From: an uncultured Jannaschia sp.
GTDB taxonomy: Bacteria > Pseudomonadota > Alphaproteobacteria > Rhodobacterales > Rhodobacteraceae
Direction of reading: 5' to 3'
Assembly (NCBI RefSeq): GCF_947494025.1
Contig: NZ_CANLTQ010000002.1
Location: 372,001 to 436,000 of the forward strand
Length of the DNA stretch: 64,000 bases
The notes beneath the pieces are model-generated. The model made no database searches and was not told the DNA's origin. It was given only the letters and a program-made list of their open reading frames with translations. Position 1 is the first letter of the stretch. The number at the start of each line of letters is the position of its first letter. Below, in pieces: positions 1 to 8,572 of the stretch. A program made the position numbers and the translations under genes.

Positions 1-503
1 TCGGTCTTGGCGGCGACGAGCGGCGCGCAGGAAACGACGGCCAGCCGCGCTTCCTCCTCCGGCTTGATGATTTCCAGCGGCAGCTCGGTCTCGCGCTCGA
101 CGAGGCGGATGAACTCGGCCGCGTTGCTGGCCCGGCGGCAGGCCTCCGTCGCGACGAGGCGCATCCGGCGAACGTCGTGCATCTCGAGCTTGCGGCGGCA
201 GATCTTGAGCGCGCCGATCGTGCGCGCCATCGATGCGCGGCTCAGGCGCCCCGACGTCTCCAGCCCGTTGCCGAGCTGCACCGACTTCGAAAAGCTGTCC
301 ACCACATGGAGCAGCGCGCCCTTGGGCTGCGCGATCAGCATCCGGCAGGAATTGGTCCCGAGGTCGAGCGCGGCATAGAGCTCCGCGGGATCCGGCCGGT
401 CCGGAACCTTGACGGCCTTGTGTGCTGGACGGACCCCGGGCCCGGCGGTGCGCAGGGCACCGATAGCGGGCCCGGACACGTCCGTCCGGTCGTCCGGTGG
501 CAT
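1..503 (-). CDS. Ppx/GppA-type exopolyphosphatase / pppGpp phosphatase, N-terminal part (runs off the left edge)
   Basis: Reading leftward, the frame is open to the window edge, so only about 167 N-terminal residues are visible. After a short proline- and charge-rich leader it has YAALDLGTNSCRMLIA, the phosphate-1 loop of the Ppx/GppA branch of the ASKHA fold, then the family-like stretch around VDSFSKSVQLG and IGALKICRRKLE. Members hydrolyse polyphosphate or the gamma phosphate of pppGpp in the cytoplasm. The ATG at 503 is chosen because GGAGG sits 5 bases upstream; an in-frame ATG at 515 lacks such a site. It diverges from the methyl-transfer operon across a 228-bp gap that must hold both promoters. 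The family is secure; polyphosphate versus pppGpp preference cannot be judged from this part. Confidence 0.85.
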   Translation of the reverse strand, partial: MPPDDRTDVSGPAIGALRTAGPGVRPAHKAVKVPDRPDPAELYAALDLGTNSCRMLIAQPKGALLHVVDSFSKSVQLGNGLETSGRLSRASMARTIGALKICRRKLEMHDVRRMRLVATEACRRASNAAEFIRLVERETELPLEIIKPEEEARLAVVSCAPLVAAKT

Positions 504-731
504 TCTTGCCTCCATGTTTCAGGTTGCAGGCATCCTAGCGACTGGATCGTCTGCTCCACAAGCATTCTTCATCTTCGACATGAAACCTTCGATGCCGCCG
601 GCCCCTCGTCATCGACGCCGGGCGCGGCTATGCCCGCCCGTGTCGCCATCGGGCGGCGCGGTGTCGAAATCCGCTGCGGGGGCGACGCTTCGCCGCCTAT
701 AGGTGGCAGAACGCGAAAGGGTGGAGGCATC

Positions 732-1031
732 ATGGCGCAGATCACGGTCGTCTATTGGCGGGACATTCCCGCGCAGGTCATCGCGGGCTCCGGCCGGCGC
801 GCAGCCAAGGTGCCGCTCTCCGAGCGGTTCGAGCAGGCGATCGACCGCGCCGCGATGAAGAGCGGCGCGTCGGGGACCGACGATTACCTCGCCGACTGGC
901 GCAAGGTGCCCGCGGGCGAGGCGGAGGGCGACGGGGCGGACGCGGCCGCGGCCCGGGCCGCCGCGATCGAGGCCGAATGGACGCCCGACCGCCTGCGCGC
1001 CGCCGCGCTGGCAGGGGGCGTGGAGGCATGA
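732..1031 (+). CDS. Small 'virulence factor' family protein (PF13769-like), first gene of a methyl-transfer operon
   Basis: This is a 99-residue soluble protein beginning MAQITVVYWRDIPAQVIAG. It has a compact N-terminal half containing LSERFEQAIDRAAMKSG and YLADWRKV, and an alanine/acid-rich C-terminal tail. I recognise it as the small family labelled 'virulence factor' (PF13769), which in Roseobacter-type genomes travels with MetF-like and corrinoid methyl-transfer genes. The name is historical and says nothing about pathogenicity here; the biochemical role is unknown. GGAGG lies 4 bases before the ATG. The stop overlaps the start of the MetF-like gene (ATGA), so translation is probably coupled and the two products may act together, perhaps as subunits. 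Family call fairly sure, function open. Confidence 0.75.
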   Translation: MAQITVVYWRDIPAQVIAGSGRRAAKVPLSERFEQAIDRAAMKSGASGTDDYLADWRKVPAGEAEGDGADAAAARAAAIEAEWTPDRLRAAALAGGVEA

Positions 1032-1933
1032 GCATCCTCGGCTTCCGCCGCGCGCAGCCCGCCGACGCCCCGTCGAAGGACGCGGTGCTGGCCGAATTCC
1101 TGCGGGGCCATTCGATCGAGGTCATGCCCCGCACCGCCGAGAAGGTCGAGGATTTCGCGGACCTCCTGCCCCGCGGCACCCGCGTCTACATCGCCCATAT
1201 CGACGGCACGCCCGTCGAGGACATGGTGGCCACCGCCGCGCGCCTGCGCGCCGAGGGGATGGAGCCGATGCCGCATTTCCCCGCGCGCATCATTCCCGAC
1301 CGCGCCACGCTCGCGGACTGGATCGCCCGCTACCGCGGCGAGGCGGACGTGCGGCAGGGCCTGATCCTCGCCGGTGGCGTGCCCGAGCCGCGCGGCACCT
1401 ACGCGACCTCGATGCAACTTCTCGGCTCGGGCGCCTTCGACGGGTTCGAGCGCCTCCATGTCGCCGGACACCCGGAGGGCAGCCGCGACATCGACCTCGA
1501 CGGCTCGATGACGAACGTCTCCGCCGCGCTCGACTGGAAGCAGAAGTTCTCCGAGCGCACCGACGCGAAGATGGCCATCGTCACGCAATTCTGTTTCGAG
1601 GCCCGTCCCGTCATCGAATGGGCCGACGCGATCCGCGACGCCGGCATCGACCTGCCCGTCCATATCGGCGTGGCGGGACCGGCGAAGCTGCAGACGCTGA
1701 TCAAGTTTGCCGTGGCCTGCGGCGTCGGCCCCTCGCTGAAGGTCCTGCAGAAGCGCGCGATGGATGTCAGCAAGCTCCTGCTGCCCTACGAGCCTGTCGA
1801 TTTCACGACCGAGCTCGCCCGCCACAAGGCGGCGCATCCCGACTTCAGCATCGAATCCGTCCATGTCTTCCCGCTGGGCGGGATCAGGACATCCGCCGAC
1901 TGGCTTGCCACCCACACGAAGGACCGCGAATGA
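1028..1933 (+). CDS. MetF-like methylenetetrahydrofolate reductase family protein
   Basis: 301 residues, close to the usual length of bacterial MetF-type TIM barrels. Visible family features are an early RGTRVYIAHIDG strand, EGMEPMPHFPARII, the LILAGG strand, and the C-terminal FCFEA and HIGVAGPA segments. MetF enzymes reduce 5,10-methylene-THF to 5-methyl-THF with FAD. This divergent type, always seen by me beside corrinoid methyl-transfer genes, may run in the oxidative direction to recover methyl groups as methylene-THF. That direction is inference. The start overlaps the previous gene by ATGA, with AGGGGG 9 bases upstream, and the end overlaps the next gene (ATG at 1930), so the first three genes form one translationally coupled unit. 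Confidence 0.85.
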   Translation: MSILGFRRAQPADAPSKDAVLAEFLRGHSIEVMPRTAEKVEDFADLLPRGTRVYIAHIDGTPVEDMVATAARLRAEGMEPMPHFPARIIPDRATLADWIARYRGEADVRQGLILAGGVPEPRGTYATSMQLLGSGAFDGFERLHVAGHPEGSRDIDLDGSMTNVSAALDWKQKFSERTDAKMAIVTQFCFEARPVIEWADAIRDAGIDLPVHIGVAGPAKLQTLIKFAVACGVGPSLKVLQKRAMDVSKLLLPYEPVDFTTELARHKAAHPDFSIESVHVFPLGGIRTSADWLATHTKDRE

Positions 1934-2916
1934 CGCGCACCGTACTGGAATCGAAGACGAAGACCGTCACCATCGGCTTCGACGAGCCGTTCTGCGTCAT
2001 CGGCGAACGCATCAACCCCACGGGGCGCAAGAAGCTCGCCGCCGAGCTCGAGCTGGACGACTTCTCCACCGTGGAGCGTGACGCCATCGAGCAGGTCGCC
2101 TGCGGCGCGATGGTCCTCGACATCAATTCCGGTGCGGTCTTCACCAACAAGATGGGGGAGGATCCGCGCTACGCCGACAACAACTTCGTCGAGCCGATCC
2201 TGATGCCGGAGCTCGTCGCCCGCGTGCAGGCGCTCGTCGATGTGCCGCTCTGCATCGACAGCTCGGTGCCCGGTGCGCTCGAGAAGGGGCTGGAGATGGC
2301 CGAGGGCCGCCCGCTCCTCAATTCCGTGACGGGCGAGGAGGAGCGGCTGGAGCTCGTCCTGCCGCTCGTCAAGAAGTACAACGTCCCCGTCGTGGCGATC
2401 TCCAACGACGACACCGGCATCTCCGAGGATCCGGAGGTCCGCTTCGCGGTGGCCAAGAAGATCGTCGAGCGCGCCGCCGATTTCGGCATCCCCGCGCACG
2501 ACATCGTGGTCGATCCGCTGGTGATGCCGATCGGCGCGATGGCGACGGCCGGGCATCAGGTCTTCACGCTGGTCCGGCGCCTGCGCGACGAGCTCGGGGT
2601 GAACACGACCTGCGGCGCGTCCAACATCTCCTTCGGCCTTCCCAACCGGCACGGGATCAACGCGGCCTTCCTGCCGATGGCGATCTGCGCCGGCATGACC
2701 AGCGCGATCATGAACCCGATCCGCGCGCAGGAGATGGAAGCGGTGAACGCCGCCAACATGCTGATGAACCACGATCCGAACGGCGGGCGCTGGATCGGCT
2801 TCACGCGCGTCCTCGACGCCGTGAGGGAAGGCGCGACCTTCCCCGAGGCGGCGCAGGCCGCGCAGAGCTCGGGCGCGCGTTCGAGTGGCCGACGCGGCGG
2901 GCGGCGGCGGGCCTGA
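1930..2916 (+). CDS. Methyltetrahydrofolate:corrinoid methyltransferase (pterin-binding, dihydropteroate-synthase fold)
   Basis: 328 residues with the pterin-binding TIM-barrel pattern: FCVIGERINPTGRKK near residue 20, MVLDINSGAVFTN near 60, CIDSSVPGALEKGLE, VDPLVMPIG and TTCGASNISFGLPNR. The last two are typical of the MtgA/AcsE/MtvA methyltransferases rather than true FolP. Such enzymes move a methyl group between a Co(I)/methyl-Co(III) corrinoid protein and tetrahydrofolate in the cytoplasm. With the upstream MetF-like gene this gives a path from methyl-corrinoid to folate C1 units. The last 20 or so residues are a basic, low-complexity tail (SSGRRGGRRRA) that may not be folded. No corrinoid protein is encoded beside it. 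An older annotation would be 'dihydropteroate synthase', which the neighbours argue against. Confidence 0.88.
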   Translation: MTRTVLESKTKTVTIGFDEPFCVIGERINPTGRKKLAAELELDDFSTVERDAIEQVACGAMVLDINSGAVFTNKMGEDPRYADNNFVEPILMPELVARVQALVDVPLCIDSSVPGALEKGLEMAEGRPLLNSVTGEEERLELVLPLVKKYNVPVVAISNDDTGISEDPEVRFAVAKKIVERAADFGIPAHDIVVDPLVMPIGAMATAGHQVFTLVRRLRDELGVNTTCGASNISFGLPNRHGINAAFLPMAICAGMTSAIMNPIRAQEMEAVNAANMLMNHDPNGGRWIGFTRVLDAVREGATFPEAAQAAQSSGARSSGRRGGRRRA

Positions 2917-2982
2917 CCCGCTGGACCATGCAAGTGGCCTGAGGCAGCAGGCGTGGACGGCACGACGAATGCGGAGAGGCCC

Positions 2983-4983
2983 GTGAGCGACCATCAGGTG
3001 ATCTTCATGCCGTCGGGCAAGCGCGGTCGGGTGGCGCACGGCACTCCCGTGCTCCAGGCCGCGCGGCAGCTCGGCGTCGATCTCGACTCGGTCTGCGGCG
3101 GCCGCGGCATCTGCTCGCGCTGTCAGGTGGAGCCGGGCGCGGGCGCATTCCCGAAGCTCGGCGTGACGGTCGCCGCCGACGCGCTCTCCGCGTTCAACGC
3201 GGTCGAGCGGCGCTACGACGAGAAGCGCGGCCTCGCCCCCGGCCGCCGCCTCGGCTGTCAGGCCAAGGTGGAGGGGGACGTGGTGATCGACGTGCCCCCC
3301 GAAAGCCAGGTCCACCGGCAGGTGGTCCGCAAGGCCGCCTCGGACAAGCCCATTGTCATGGACCCGGCGACGCGGCTGCATTTCGTCACCGTGGCGGAGC
3401 CCGACATGGATCACCCGTCCGGCGACCTCGAACGGCTGCGCGCCGCCTTGGCCGCCGAATGGGATCTGCACGATCTCGACATCCCCCTCGTCCTGCTGCG
3501 TCGCCTTCAGCCGGTCCTGCGGCAGGGCGACTGGCAGGTGACGGTCGCGGTGAACCACGACGAGGGGCGCATCTCCGCGCTCTGGCCGGGGCTGCGCACG
3601 GAGGCGCCGTTGGGCCTCGCCATCGACCTCGGCTCCACCACCATCGCCGCGCATCTCTGCGATCTCGGCACCGGCGAGGTCCGCGCCTCGGGCGGGGTGA
3701 TGAACCCGCAGATCCGCTTTGGCGAGGATCTGATGAGCCGGGTCAGCTACGCGATGATGAACGAGGGTGGCGATGTCGAGATGACGCGCGTCGTGCGCGG
3801 GGCCATCGACCGGCTCGCCACCGAACTCGCCGCGGAGGCCGGTCTGGCCGCCGCCGACATCGTCGAGGCGGTGATCGTCGGAAATCCGGTGATGCATCAC
3901 CTCCTCCTCGGCGTGGATCCGGTGGAGCTGGGTCAGGCGCCCTTCGCGCTCGCCACCGCCGATGCGGTGCGTCTCGGCGCGCCGGAGCTCGACCTCGGCG
4001 CCCTCGCCCCCGGCGCGCGCGTCTACATCCTGCCCTGTATCGCGGGCCATGTCGGCGCTGACGCCGCCGCCGTCGCGCTCGCCGAGGCGCCCGACCAGGC
4101 GGAGCCGCTGACCCTCGTGGTCGATGTCGGCACCAATGCGGAGATCCTGCTCGGCAACCGCGAGCGCCTGCTCGCCTGCTCCTCGCCCACCGGCCCGGCC
4201 TTCGAGGGCGCGCAGATCAGCGCGGGGCAGCGGGCGGCGCCCGGCGCGATCGAGCGCGTCGAAATCGACCCCGCGACGAAGGTGCCGCGCTTCCGCGTCA
4301 TCGGCTCCGACCTCTGGTCCGACGATCCGGCCTTCGCCGAGGCCGTGGGCGAGGACGGCATCACCGGTATCTGCGGCTCGGGCATCATCGAAGCGGTGGC
4401 GGAGATGCGGATGGCCGGCATCCTCGACCGCTCCGGCCTGATCGGCTCGGCCGCGCAGGTCGGCACCGACCGCTGCGAAAGCTCCGGGCGGACCCATGCC
4501 TTCCGCATCTGGGAAAGCGCGTCGGGCGACCGCCGTATCCTCGTGACGCAGAACGACATCCGCGCGATCCAGCTCGCCAAGTCGGCGCTCTATGCGGGCG
4601 CGCGGCTTCTGATGGACGAACTCGGGGTGGACAAGGTCGACCGGGTGACGCTCGCCGGGGCCTTCGGCGCGCATATCTCCCCGCGGCACGCGATGGTGCT
4701 CGGCATGATTCCCGATGCCGAACTCTCCGCTGTCGCCTCGGCCGGCAACGCGGCCGGACACGGCGCGCGGATGGCGCTCTGCTCGCGTGCGGCCCGGCGG
4801 CATATCGAGGGGCTGGTGCGACGGATCGAGAAGGTCGAGACCGCCGTCGCCCCCCGCTTCCAGGAGCATTTCGTCGCCGCCAACGCGATTCCCCACGCCA
4901 CCGACCCGTTCCCGCATCTGGACACGCTGCCGGAGCCCAGCTTCAACACCGCCGGAGAGGGGCGCAAGCGGCGGCGGCGTTAG
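2983..4983 (+). CDS. 2Fe-2S ferredoxin-ASKHA corrinoid activation protein (RamA/RACo-like)
   Basis: 666 residues from the GTG chosen here. The N-terminal ferredoxin domain carries Cys38, Cys44, Cys47 and Cys92 (DSVCGGRGICSRCQV and RRLGCQAK), a plant-type 2Fe-2S set. The rest is the DUF4445/ASKHA domain: LAIDLGSTTIAAHLCDL near 209, VDVGTNAEILLG, SSPTGPAFEGAQ, GICGSGIIEA and LAGAFGAHIS. Relatives use ATP and reduced ferredoxin to return inactive Co(II) corrinoid proteins to Co(I). It follows the methyltransferase by 66 bp in the same direction. The start is uncertain: GTG at 2953 has GAGG 8 bases upstream and would add ten residues; the 2983 start fits the usual MSD..VIF.PSGKRGR opening of the family. 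Confidence 0.88.
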   Translation: MSDHQVIFMPSGKRGRVAHGTPVLQAARQLGVDLDSVCGGRGICSRCQVEPGAGAFPKLGVTVAADALSAFNAVERRYDEKRGLAPGRRLGCQAKVEGDVVIDVPPESQVHRQVVRKAASDKPIVMDPATRLHFVTVAEPDMDHPSGDLERLRAALAAEWDLHDLDIPLVLLRRLQPVLRQGDWQVTVAVNHDEGRISALWPGLRTEAPLGLAIDLGSTTIAAHLCDLGTGEVRASGGVMNPQIRFGEDLMSRVSYAMMNEGGDVEMTRVVRGAIDRLATELAAEAGLAAADIVEAVIVGNPVMHHLLLGVDPVELGQAPFALATADAVRLGAPELDLGALAPGARVYILPCIAGHVGADAAAVALAEAPDQAEPLTLVVDVGTNAEILLGNRERLLACSSPTGPAFEGAQISAGQRAAPGAIERVEIDPATKVPRFRVIGSDLWSDDPAFAEAVGEDGITGICGSGIIEAVAEMRMAGILDRSGLIGSAAQVGTDRCESSGRTHAFRIWESASGDRRILVTQNDIRAIQLAKSALYAGARLLMDELGVDKVDRVTLAGAFGAHISPRHAMVLGMIPDAELSAVASAGNAAGHGARMALCSRAARRHIEGLVRRIEKVETAVAPRFQEHFVAANAIPHATDPFPHLDTLPEPSFNTAGEGRKRRRR

Positions 4984-5012
4984 ATCGCTTCGACGACGTT
5001 CCCGCGATGCAA

Positions 5013-5062
5013 CGGGGCGGCCTTCGCTCGCGGGGGCAATACGATCCCGCAATACCGCCCCG
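5013..5062. terminator. Nested inverted repeat between convergent genes (possible terminator)
   Basis: CGGGGCGG at 5013-5020 pairs with CCGCCCCG at 5055-5062, and inside it GCGGG at 5030 pairs with CCCGC at 5046. The structure lies in the 90 bp between the convergent corrinoid activator and ynjD-like genes. There is no T-run on either side, so intrinsic termination is only a guess. Confidence 0.35.
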
Positions 5063-5073
5063 CCGGCTTTCTG

Positions 5074-5700
5074 CTAGAGGCGCACCACCTCGCCCCCTGC
5101 CGCCTCGGCATCCGCCGCATCGTGCGTGACCAGCAGCACCGGCACGCCCGCCCGCCGCACGCGTGAGAAGACGAGGTCGCGCATCTGCGCACGGCGTTCC
5201 GCGTCGAGCTTGGAGAACGGCTCATCGAGAAGCAGCGCGCGCGGTCCTGCCAGCAGCACCCGCATCAGCGCCACCCGCGCCGCCTGCCCGCCCGAAAGCG
5301 TGGCCGGGTCGCGGTTCGCGTAGCCCGCGAGCCCGACCTCGGCCAGTGCCGCCGCGACTTCCGCCCGGCGCTCCGCCCGCGTGCCCCCGCGCAGCCCGAA
5401 GGCGAGGTTCGCGCCGACATCGAGATGCGGGAACAGGAGCGGATCCTGATAAAGGATGCCGATGCGCCGCGCCTCGGGCGGCAGCCCGGCCAGGTCGCGC
5501 CCGTCGAGCCGCACGCGGCCCTCCGCGCGGAACCCCGGAGCCATGTCGCCCATCACGAAATCGAGGAGGGTGGACTTGCCCGATCCCGACGGTCCCATCA
5601 GCGTCAGCACCTCTCCGGGCGCCACGGCCGCGTCGACCGCGAGGAGCGTCGCATCGTCCCGCACGATTGCCACCCGTTCGAGTCTCAGACCCTCAGCCAT
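5074..5700 (-). CDS. ABC transporter ATP-binding protein, YnjD-like
   Basis: 208 residues, a single compact ATPase domain: Walker A GPSGSGKSTLL near residue 35, Q-loop LYQDPLLFPHL, signature LSGGQAARVAL near 137, Walker B RALLLDEPFSKLD and switch His VTHDAADAEA. Length and gene order match E. coli YnjD. It would energise the double-domain permease encoded upstream, with which it overlaps by 8 bases (5693-5700). The substrate is unknown: in E. coli the ynj set is annotated only as a putative transporter, and the family is distantly related to thiamine, iron and sulfate type importers. Confidence 0.88.
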   Translation of the reverse strand: MAEGLRLERVAIVRDDATLLAVDAAVAPGEVLTLMGPSGSGKSTLLDFVMGDMAPGFRAEGRVRLDGRDLAGLPPEARRIGILYQDPLLFPHLDVGANLAFGLRGGTRAERRAEVAAALAEVGLAGYANRDPATLSGGQAARVALMRVLLAGPRALLLDEPFSKLDAERRAQMRDLVFSRVRRAGVPVLLVTHDAADAEAAGGEVVRL

Positions 5701-7351
5701 GCCGCATCCCCCGCCTGTTGCGGAACGCCAGGGCCGGCACGGCGAGCGCCAGCGCGAAGGGCAGCAGCGCGGCGAGCGTCTGCCCCAGCCCCCAGATGCC
5801 GACGGCCCGCCGGTCTCCGCCGGAGGCGAGCGCCACCGCCTCGGTCACGAGCGTCGTGACGCGGCCACCGCCGAGAAGCAGCGTCGGCAGGTATTGCCCG
5901 ACCGATACGGCAAGCCCGATCGCCGCCGCCGTCAGGAGCGGTCCCGCGAGCATCGGCAGTCGCAGGCGCCAGAGCACCCGATCCCGCGACGCGCCCATCC
6001 CCGCCGCGACGCGGGCGATCCGCGCGTCCCAGGCACGGAACGGGCCGGCCAGCGAAAGGAAGACGTAAGGCAGAACGAAGACCACGTGTCCCGCGAGCAC
6101 GAGCGGCCAGGACGGGCCGAACCCGAGCGCGAGCGGCAGAAGCTGCAGCCCCGGCAGGAACGCGACCTGCGGCACGAGGAGCGGCAGATAGAGAAGCCAC
6201 AGCGCCCGCTGGCTCGGCGCGAAGCCGAAGCGATGCTCCGCCTCCAGACAGCCCACGACGAGCGCGAGGGAGAGGAGCGTGGCGAGAACCGCCAGCGCCA
6301 TCGTGTCGCCCGCCACGGCCAGCATGTCGGGACCGAACCGCGCCCAACTGCGCCCCGTCAGCGCCTCGGGCATCGGGTCGGGAAAACTCCAGCGCGCCGC
6401 GACCGACCAGATCGCGAGCGCGGCCAGCCCGGCCAGCACCATCAGAGACGAGGCGGCCGCCAGAAGGAACCCCGCGCCCCGCGACAGACGCTCCGGCAGG
6501 CCCCGGCCGGCGCGGACCCAGACAAGGCCGGCACGCGCGACGATTCGCTCGCCCAGCATCCACAGCGCGAGAACGCCGAGCGTCGCGAAAAGCAAAATCA
6601 GCCCGCCTGCCGCCGCCACGGCGCGCAGGGACAGGTCCGGCGAGGTCATCCAACGCGTCACCTGCACGGCCAGGGTCGGCGGGGTGTTGGGGCCGAGGAT
6701 CATCGCCACGTCCACGTTGGTCATCCCGAAGACGAGCACGACCAGCACCGGCAGGCGCACCTGCGCGTAGACGCCCGGAAACACCGCCTTGAGCCAGCCT
6801 GCGATCCGCCCCTGCCCCAGCGAGCGCGCGACGCGCAGGCGCCGGTGGCTCTGCACCTGCGGCAGCGCGGCGAGCATCATCAGAAGAAGGAACGGCATCT
6901 CCTTCGCCACGAGCCCGGCGGCGAGCGACAGGCCCCACGGATCGTTCAGGATCAGGAGGTCCGGCGCCCGCTCCCAGCCGAGAAGCGTCGCCGGCACCCG
7001 GACGATCCAGCCCGAGGGCGCGACAAGGAAAGCGAGCCCGAGCGCCGCGGCCGCGTGCGGCACCGCGAGGAGCGGCGACAGCGCGCGTTCGAGCCAGGCG
7101 AAGGCGCCGGTCCCGTGCCAGCCCGCGAGAATGAGCGTGGCGATGAGGAGCGCGCCCGCCGTCGAAAGCAGTCCCGACAGCACGGCCACGCCGAGCGCAC
7201 GTGGCAAGCCCGGCCAGTCGAGCGCCGCGGCCCAGGGCGTTCCCGCGTCCGGAACCAGCATCCCGAAGGCCGGAAGCACCGTGCCGAGAAGGCCGAACGC
7301 GACCGGCCCGGCCAGCACGCCCGCCGTCAGAAGCGGCAGCGGGCGCAGCAC
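5693..7351 (-). CDS. ABC transporter permease, YnjC-like (two fused permease domains)
   Basis: 552 residues read from a GTG at 7351, dense in hydrophobic segments over its whole length. It has two copies of the binding-protein-dependent permease fold: the first has its EAA-like loop near VARSLGQGRIAGWLKAVFPGV, the second near GMGASRDRVLWRLRLPML. The E. coli homologue is also a fused double permease of similar size, so a homodimer partner is not needed. It sits in the inner membrane between the binding protein and the ATPase. Its start lies 3 bases beyond the binding-protein stop (7355), which points to a single transcript. The substrate cannot be deduced from sequence. Confidence 0.87.
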   Translation of the reverse strand: MLRPLPLLTAGVLAGPVAFGLLGTVLPAFGMLVPDAGTPWAAALDWPGLPRALGVAVLSGLLSTAGALLIATLILAGWHGTGAFAWLERALSPLLAVPHAAAALGLAFLVAPSGWIVRVPATLLGWERAPDLLILNDPWGLSLAAGLVAKEMPFLLLMMLAALPQVQSHRRLRVARSLGQGRIAGWLKAVFPGVYAQVRLPVLVVLVFGMTNVDVAMILGPNTPPTLAVQVTRWMTSPDLSLRAVAAAGGLILLFATLGVLALWMLGERIVARAGLVWVRAGRGLPERLSRGAGFLLAAASSLMVLAGLAALAIWSVAARWSFPDPMPEALTGRSWARFGPDMLAVAGDTMALAVLATLLSLALVVGCLEAEHRFGFAPSQRALWLLYLPLLVPQVAFLPGLQLLPLALGFGPSWPLVLAGHVVFVLPYVFLSLAGPFRAWDARIARVAAGMGASRDRVLWRLRLPMLAGPLLTAAAIGLAVSVGQYLPTLLLGGGRVTTLVTEAVALASGGDRRAVGIWGLGQTLAALLPFALALAVPALAFRNRRGMRHG

Positions 7352-7354
7352 GCC

Positions 7355-8572
7355 CTAGTTCGCGACGCCGTAACGCGCGACCCAGTCCCCGGCGAGCCGC
7401 GTGGCCCAGGACGGGTGCGGCTCCGGCAGGGCCTGACCCAGCTCCTCCGGGGACAGGGTGGCGATGCCGAGGTCGAGCGCGTCGAAGGCCGCGCGCTGCG
7501 CCTCCGGGAGTTCGGCGAGGTCGAGGACGGTGCCGTAGCCCAGCACCTCCGGATCCTGCGCGCGGGCCTGCGCCTCGGGCGACAGGACGATGTCGGCGAC
7601 GACCATCGCGCCTTCCTTGGCGGAGGAATTGTAGGGGATCGCGACGAAGCTCGCATTGCCGATCGTCCCCGCCTCCAGCACGTAGGTCCGCACGCTTTCG
7701 GGCAGCTGGAAGTTCGCGATCGCGGTCGAGGCCTCCCCGGGCGAGAAGCTGAAGGCGAGGTCGGTCTCGCCGTCGTTGATGAGCTGGAGCATGCGCGGTC
7801 CCGTTTCGGGATAGGCCCGGCCCTTCCGCCACAGGAGCGGAGTCAGGGTGTCGAGAAAGCTCCAGAGCGGCGCCGTGACCTCCGCGTAATCGTCGCCCGC
7901 CGGTTTCTGCAAGGCGGCCGCGTCGGGGGCGAGCTCGATCAGCATCTGCTTCAGGAAGGTCGTGCCGAGGAAATCCGGCGGCTGCGGATAGGTGAAGCGC
8001 CCGGGATTGGCGGAGGCCCAGGCCAGCAGCTCGGGCGCGGTGCGCGGCGGCTCCCGCAGGCGGGCGCTGTCGTAGACGAAGACGAGCTGCGCCATCGCCC
8101 AGGGGCTTTCGTAGCCCTCGGTCGGCACGGTGAAGTCGGTGGTGACGGTCTTGCCCTCGACATCGACGTAGCGCCAGTTCGGGAGTTGCTCGGCAAAGGG
8201 GCCGAAAAGCAGATCGGCCTCTTTCATCGCGGCGAAGTTCGCGCCGTTGATCCAGATGAGGTCGACCGATCCGTCCGCGTCACGGCCCGCCTGCCGCTCG
8301 GTGACGACCGCGCCGACGGCGTCGGCGGTATCGGCGAGCTTCACATGCTCGAGCGTCACCCCCCGCTCCGCCGCGCGGTCCCCGATCCAGGCGATGAAGT
8401 CGTTGGTCGGCGTCGAGCCGCCCCAGGCATGCCAGTAGACCGTCTGCCCCTGCGCCACCTCGGCAACGGTCCGCCAGTCGGACGGATCGGGCGCTTCCGC
8501 TGCGAGGACGGGGACCGCGAAAGCCGTGGCGGCCGCAACAGAGAGGGCGAGACGCATGGACAGGGCTTTCAT
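7355..8572 (-). CDS. ABC transporter substrate-binding protein, YnjB-like
   Basis: 405 residues. The N-terminus MKALSMRLALSVAAATAFAVPVLAAEA is a Sec signal peptide with cleavage expected after VLAAE or nearby. The mature protein opens with WRTVAEVAQGQTVYWHAWGG, typical of the YnjB branch of periplasmic binding proteins, then has DLIWINGANF, YESPWAMAQLVFVYD, LAFSFSPGEAS and a C-terminal VARYGVAN. The ATG at 8572 overlaps the stop of the phosphatidyltransferase gene by ATGA, so binding protein and lipid enzyme are translationally coupled. It should deliver solute to the YnjC-like permease from the periplasm. The ligand is unknown. Confidence 0.87.
   Translation of the reverse strand: MKALSMRLALSVAAATAFAVPVLAAEAPDPSDWRTVAEVAQGQTVYWHAWGGSTPTNDFIAWIGDRAAERGVTLEHVKLADTADAVGAVVTERQAGRDADGSVDLIWINGANFAAMKEADLLFGPFAEQLPNWRYVDVEGKTVTTDFTVPTEGYESPWAMAQLVFVYDSARLREPPRTAPELLAWASANPGRFTYPQPPDFLGTTFLKQMLIELAPDAAALQKPAGDDYAEVTAPLWSFLDTLTPLLWRKGRAYPETGPRMLQLINDGETDLAFSFSPGEASTAIANFQLPESVRTYVLEAGTIGNASFVAIPYNSSAKEGAMVVADIVLSPEAQARAQDPEVLGYGTVLDLAELPEAQRAAFDALDLGIATLSPEELGQALPEPHPSWATRLAGDWVARYGVAN

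Noticed and set aside
504-731. Cobalamin or SAM riboswitch ahead of the methyl-transfer operon
   Set aside because: I could not find a B12-box-like or SAM core sequence; the region is short and has no convincing long-range pairing.
1786-5052. A 1088-residue minus-strand open frame antisense to the methyl-transfer operon
   Set aside because: Arginine/histidine-rich text without domains, opposite four genes with clear family motifs; it is a high-GC antisense frame.
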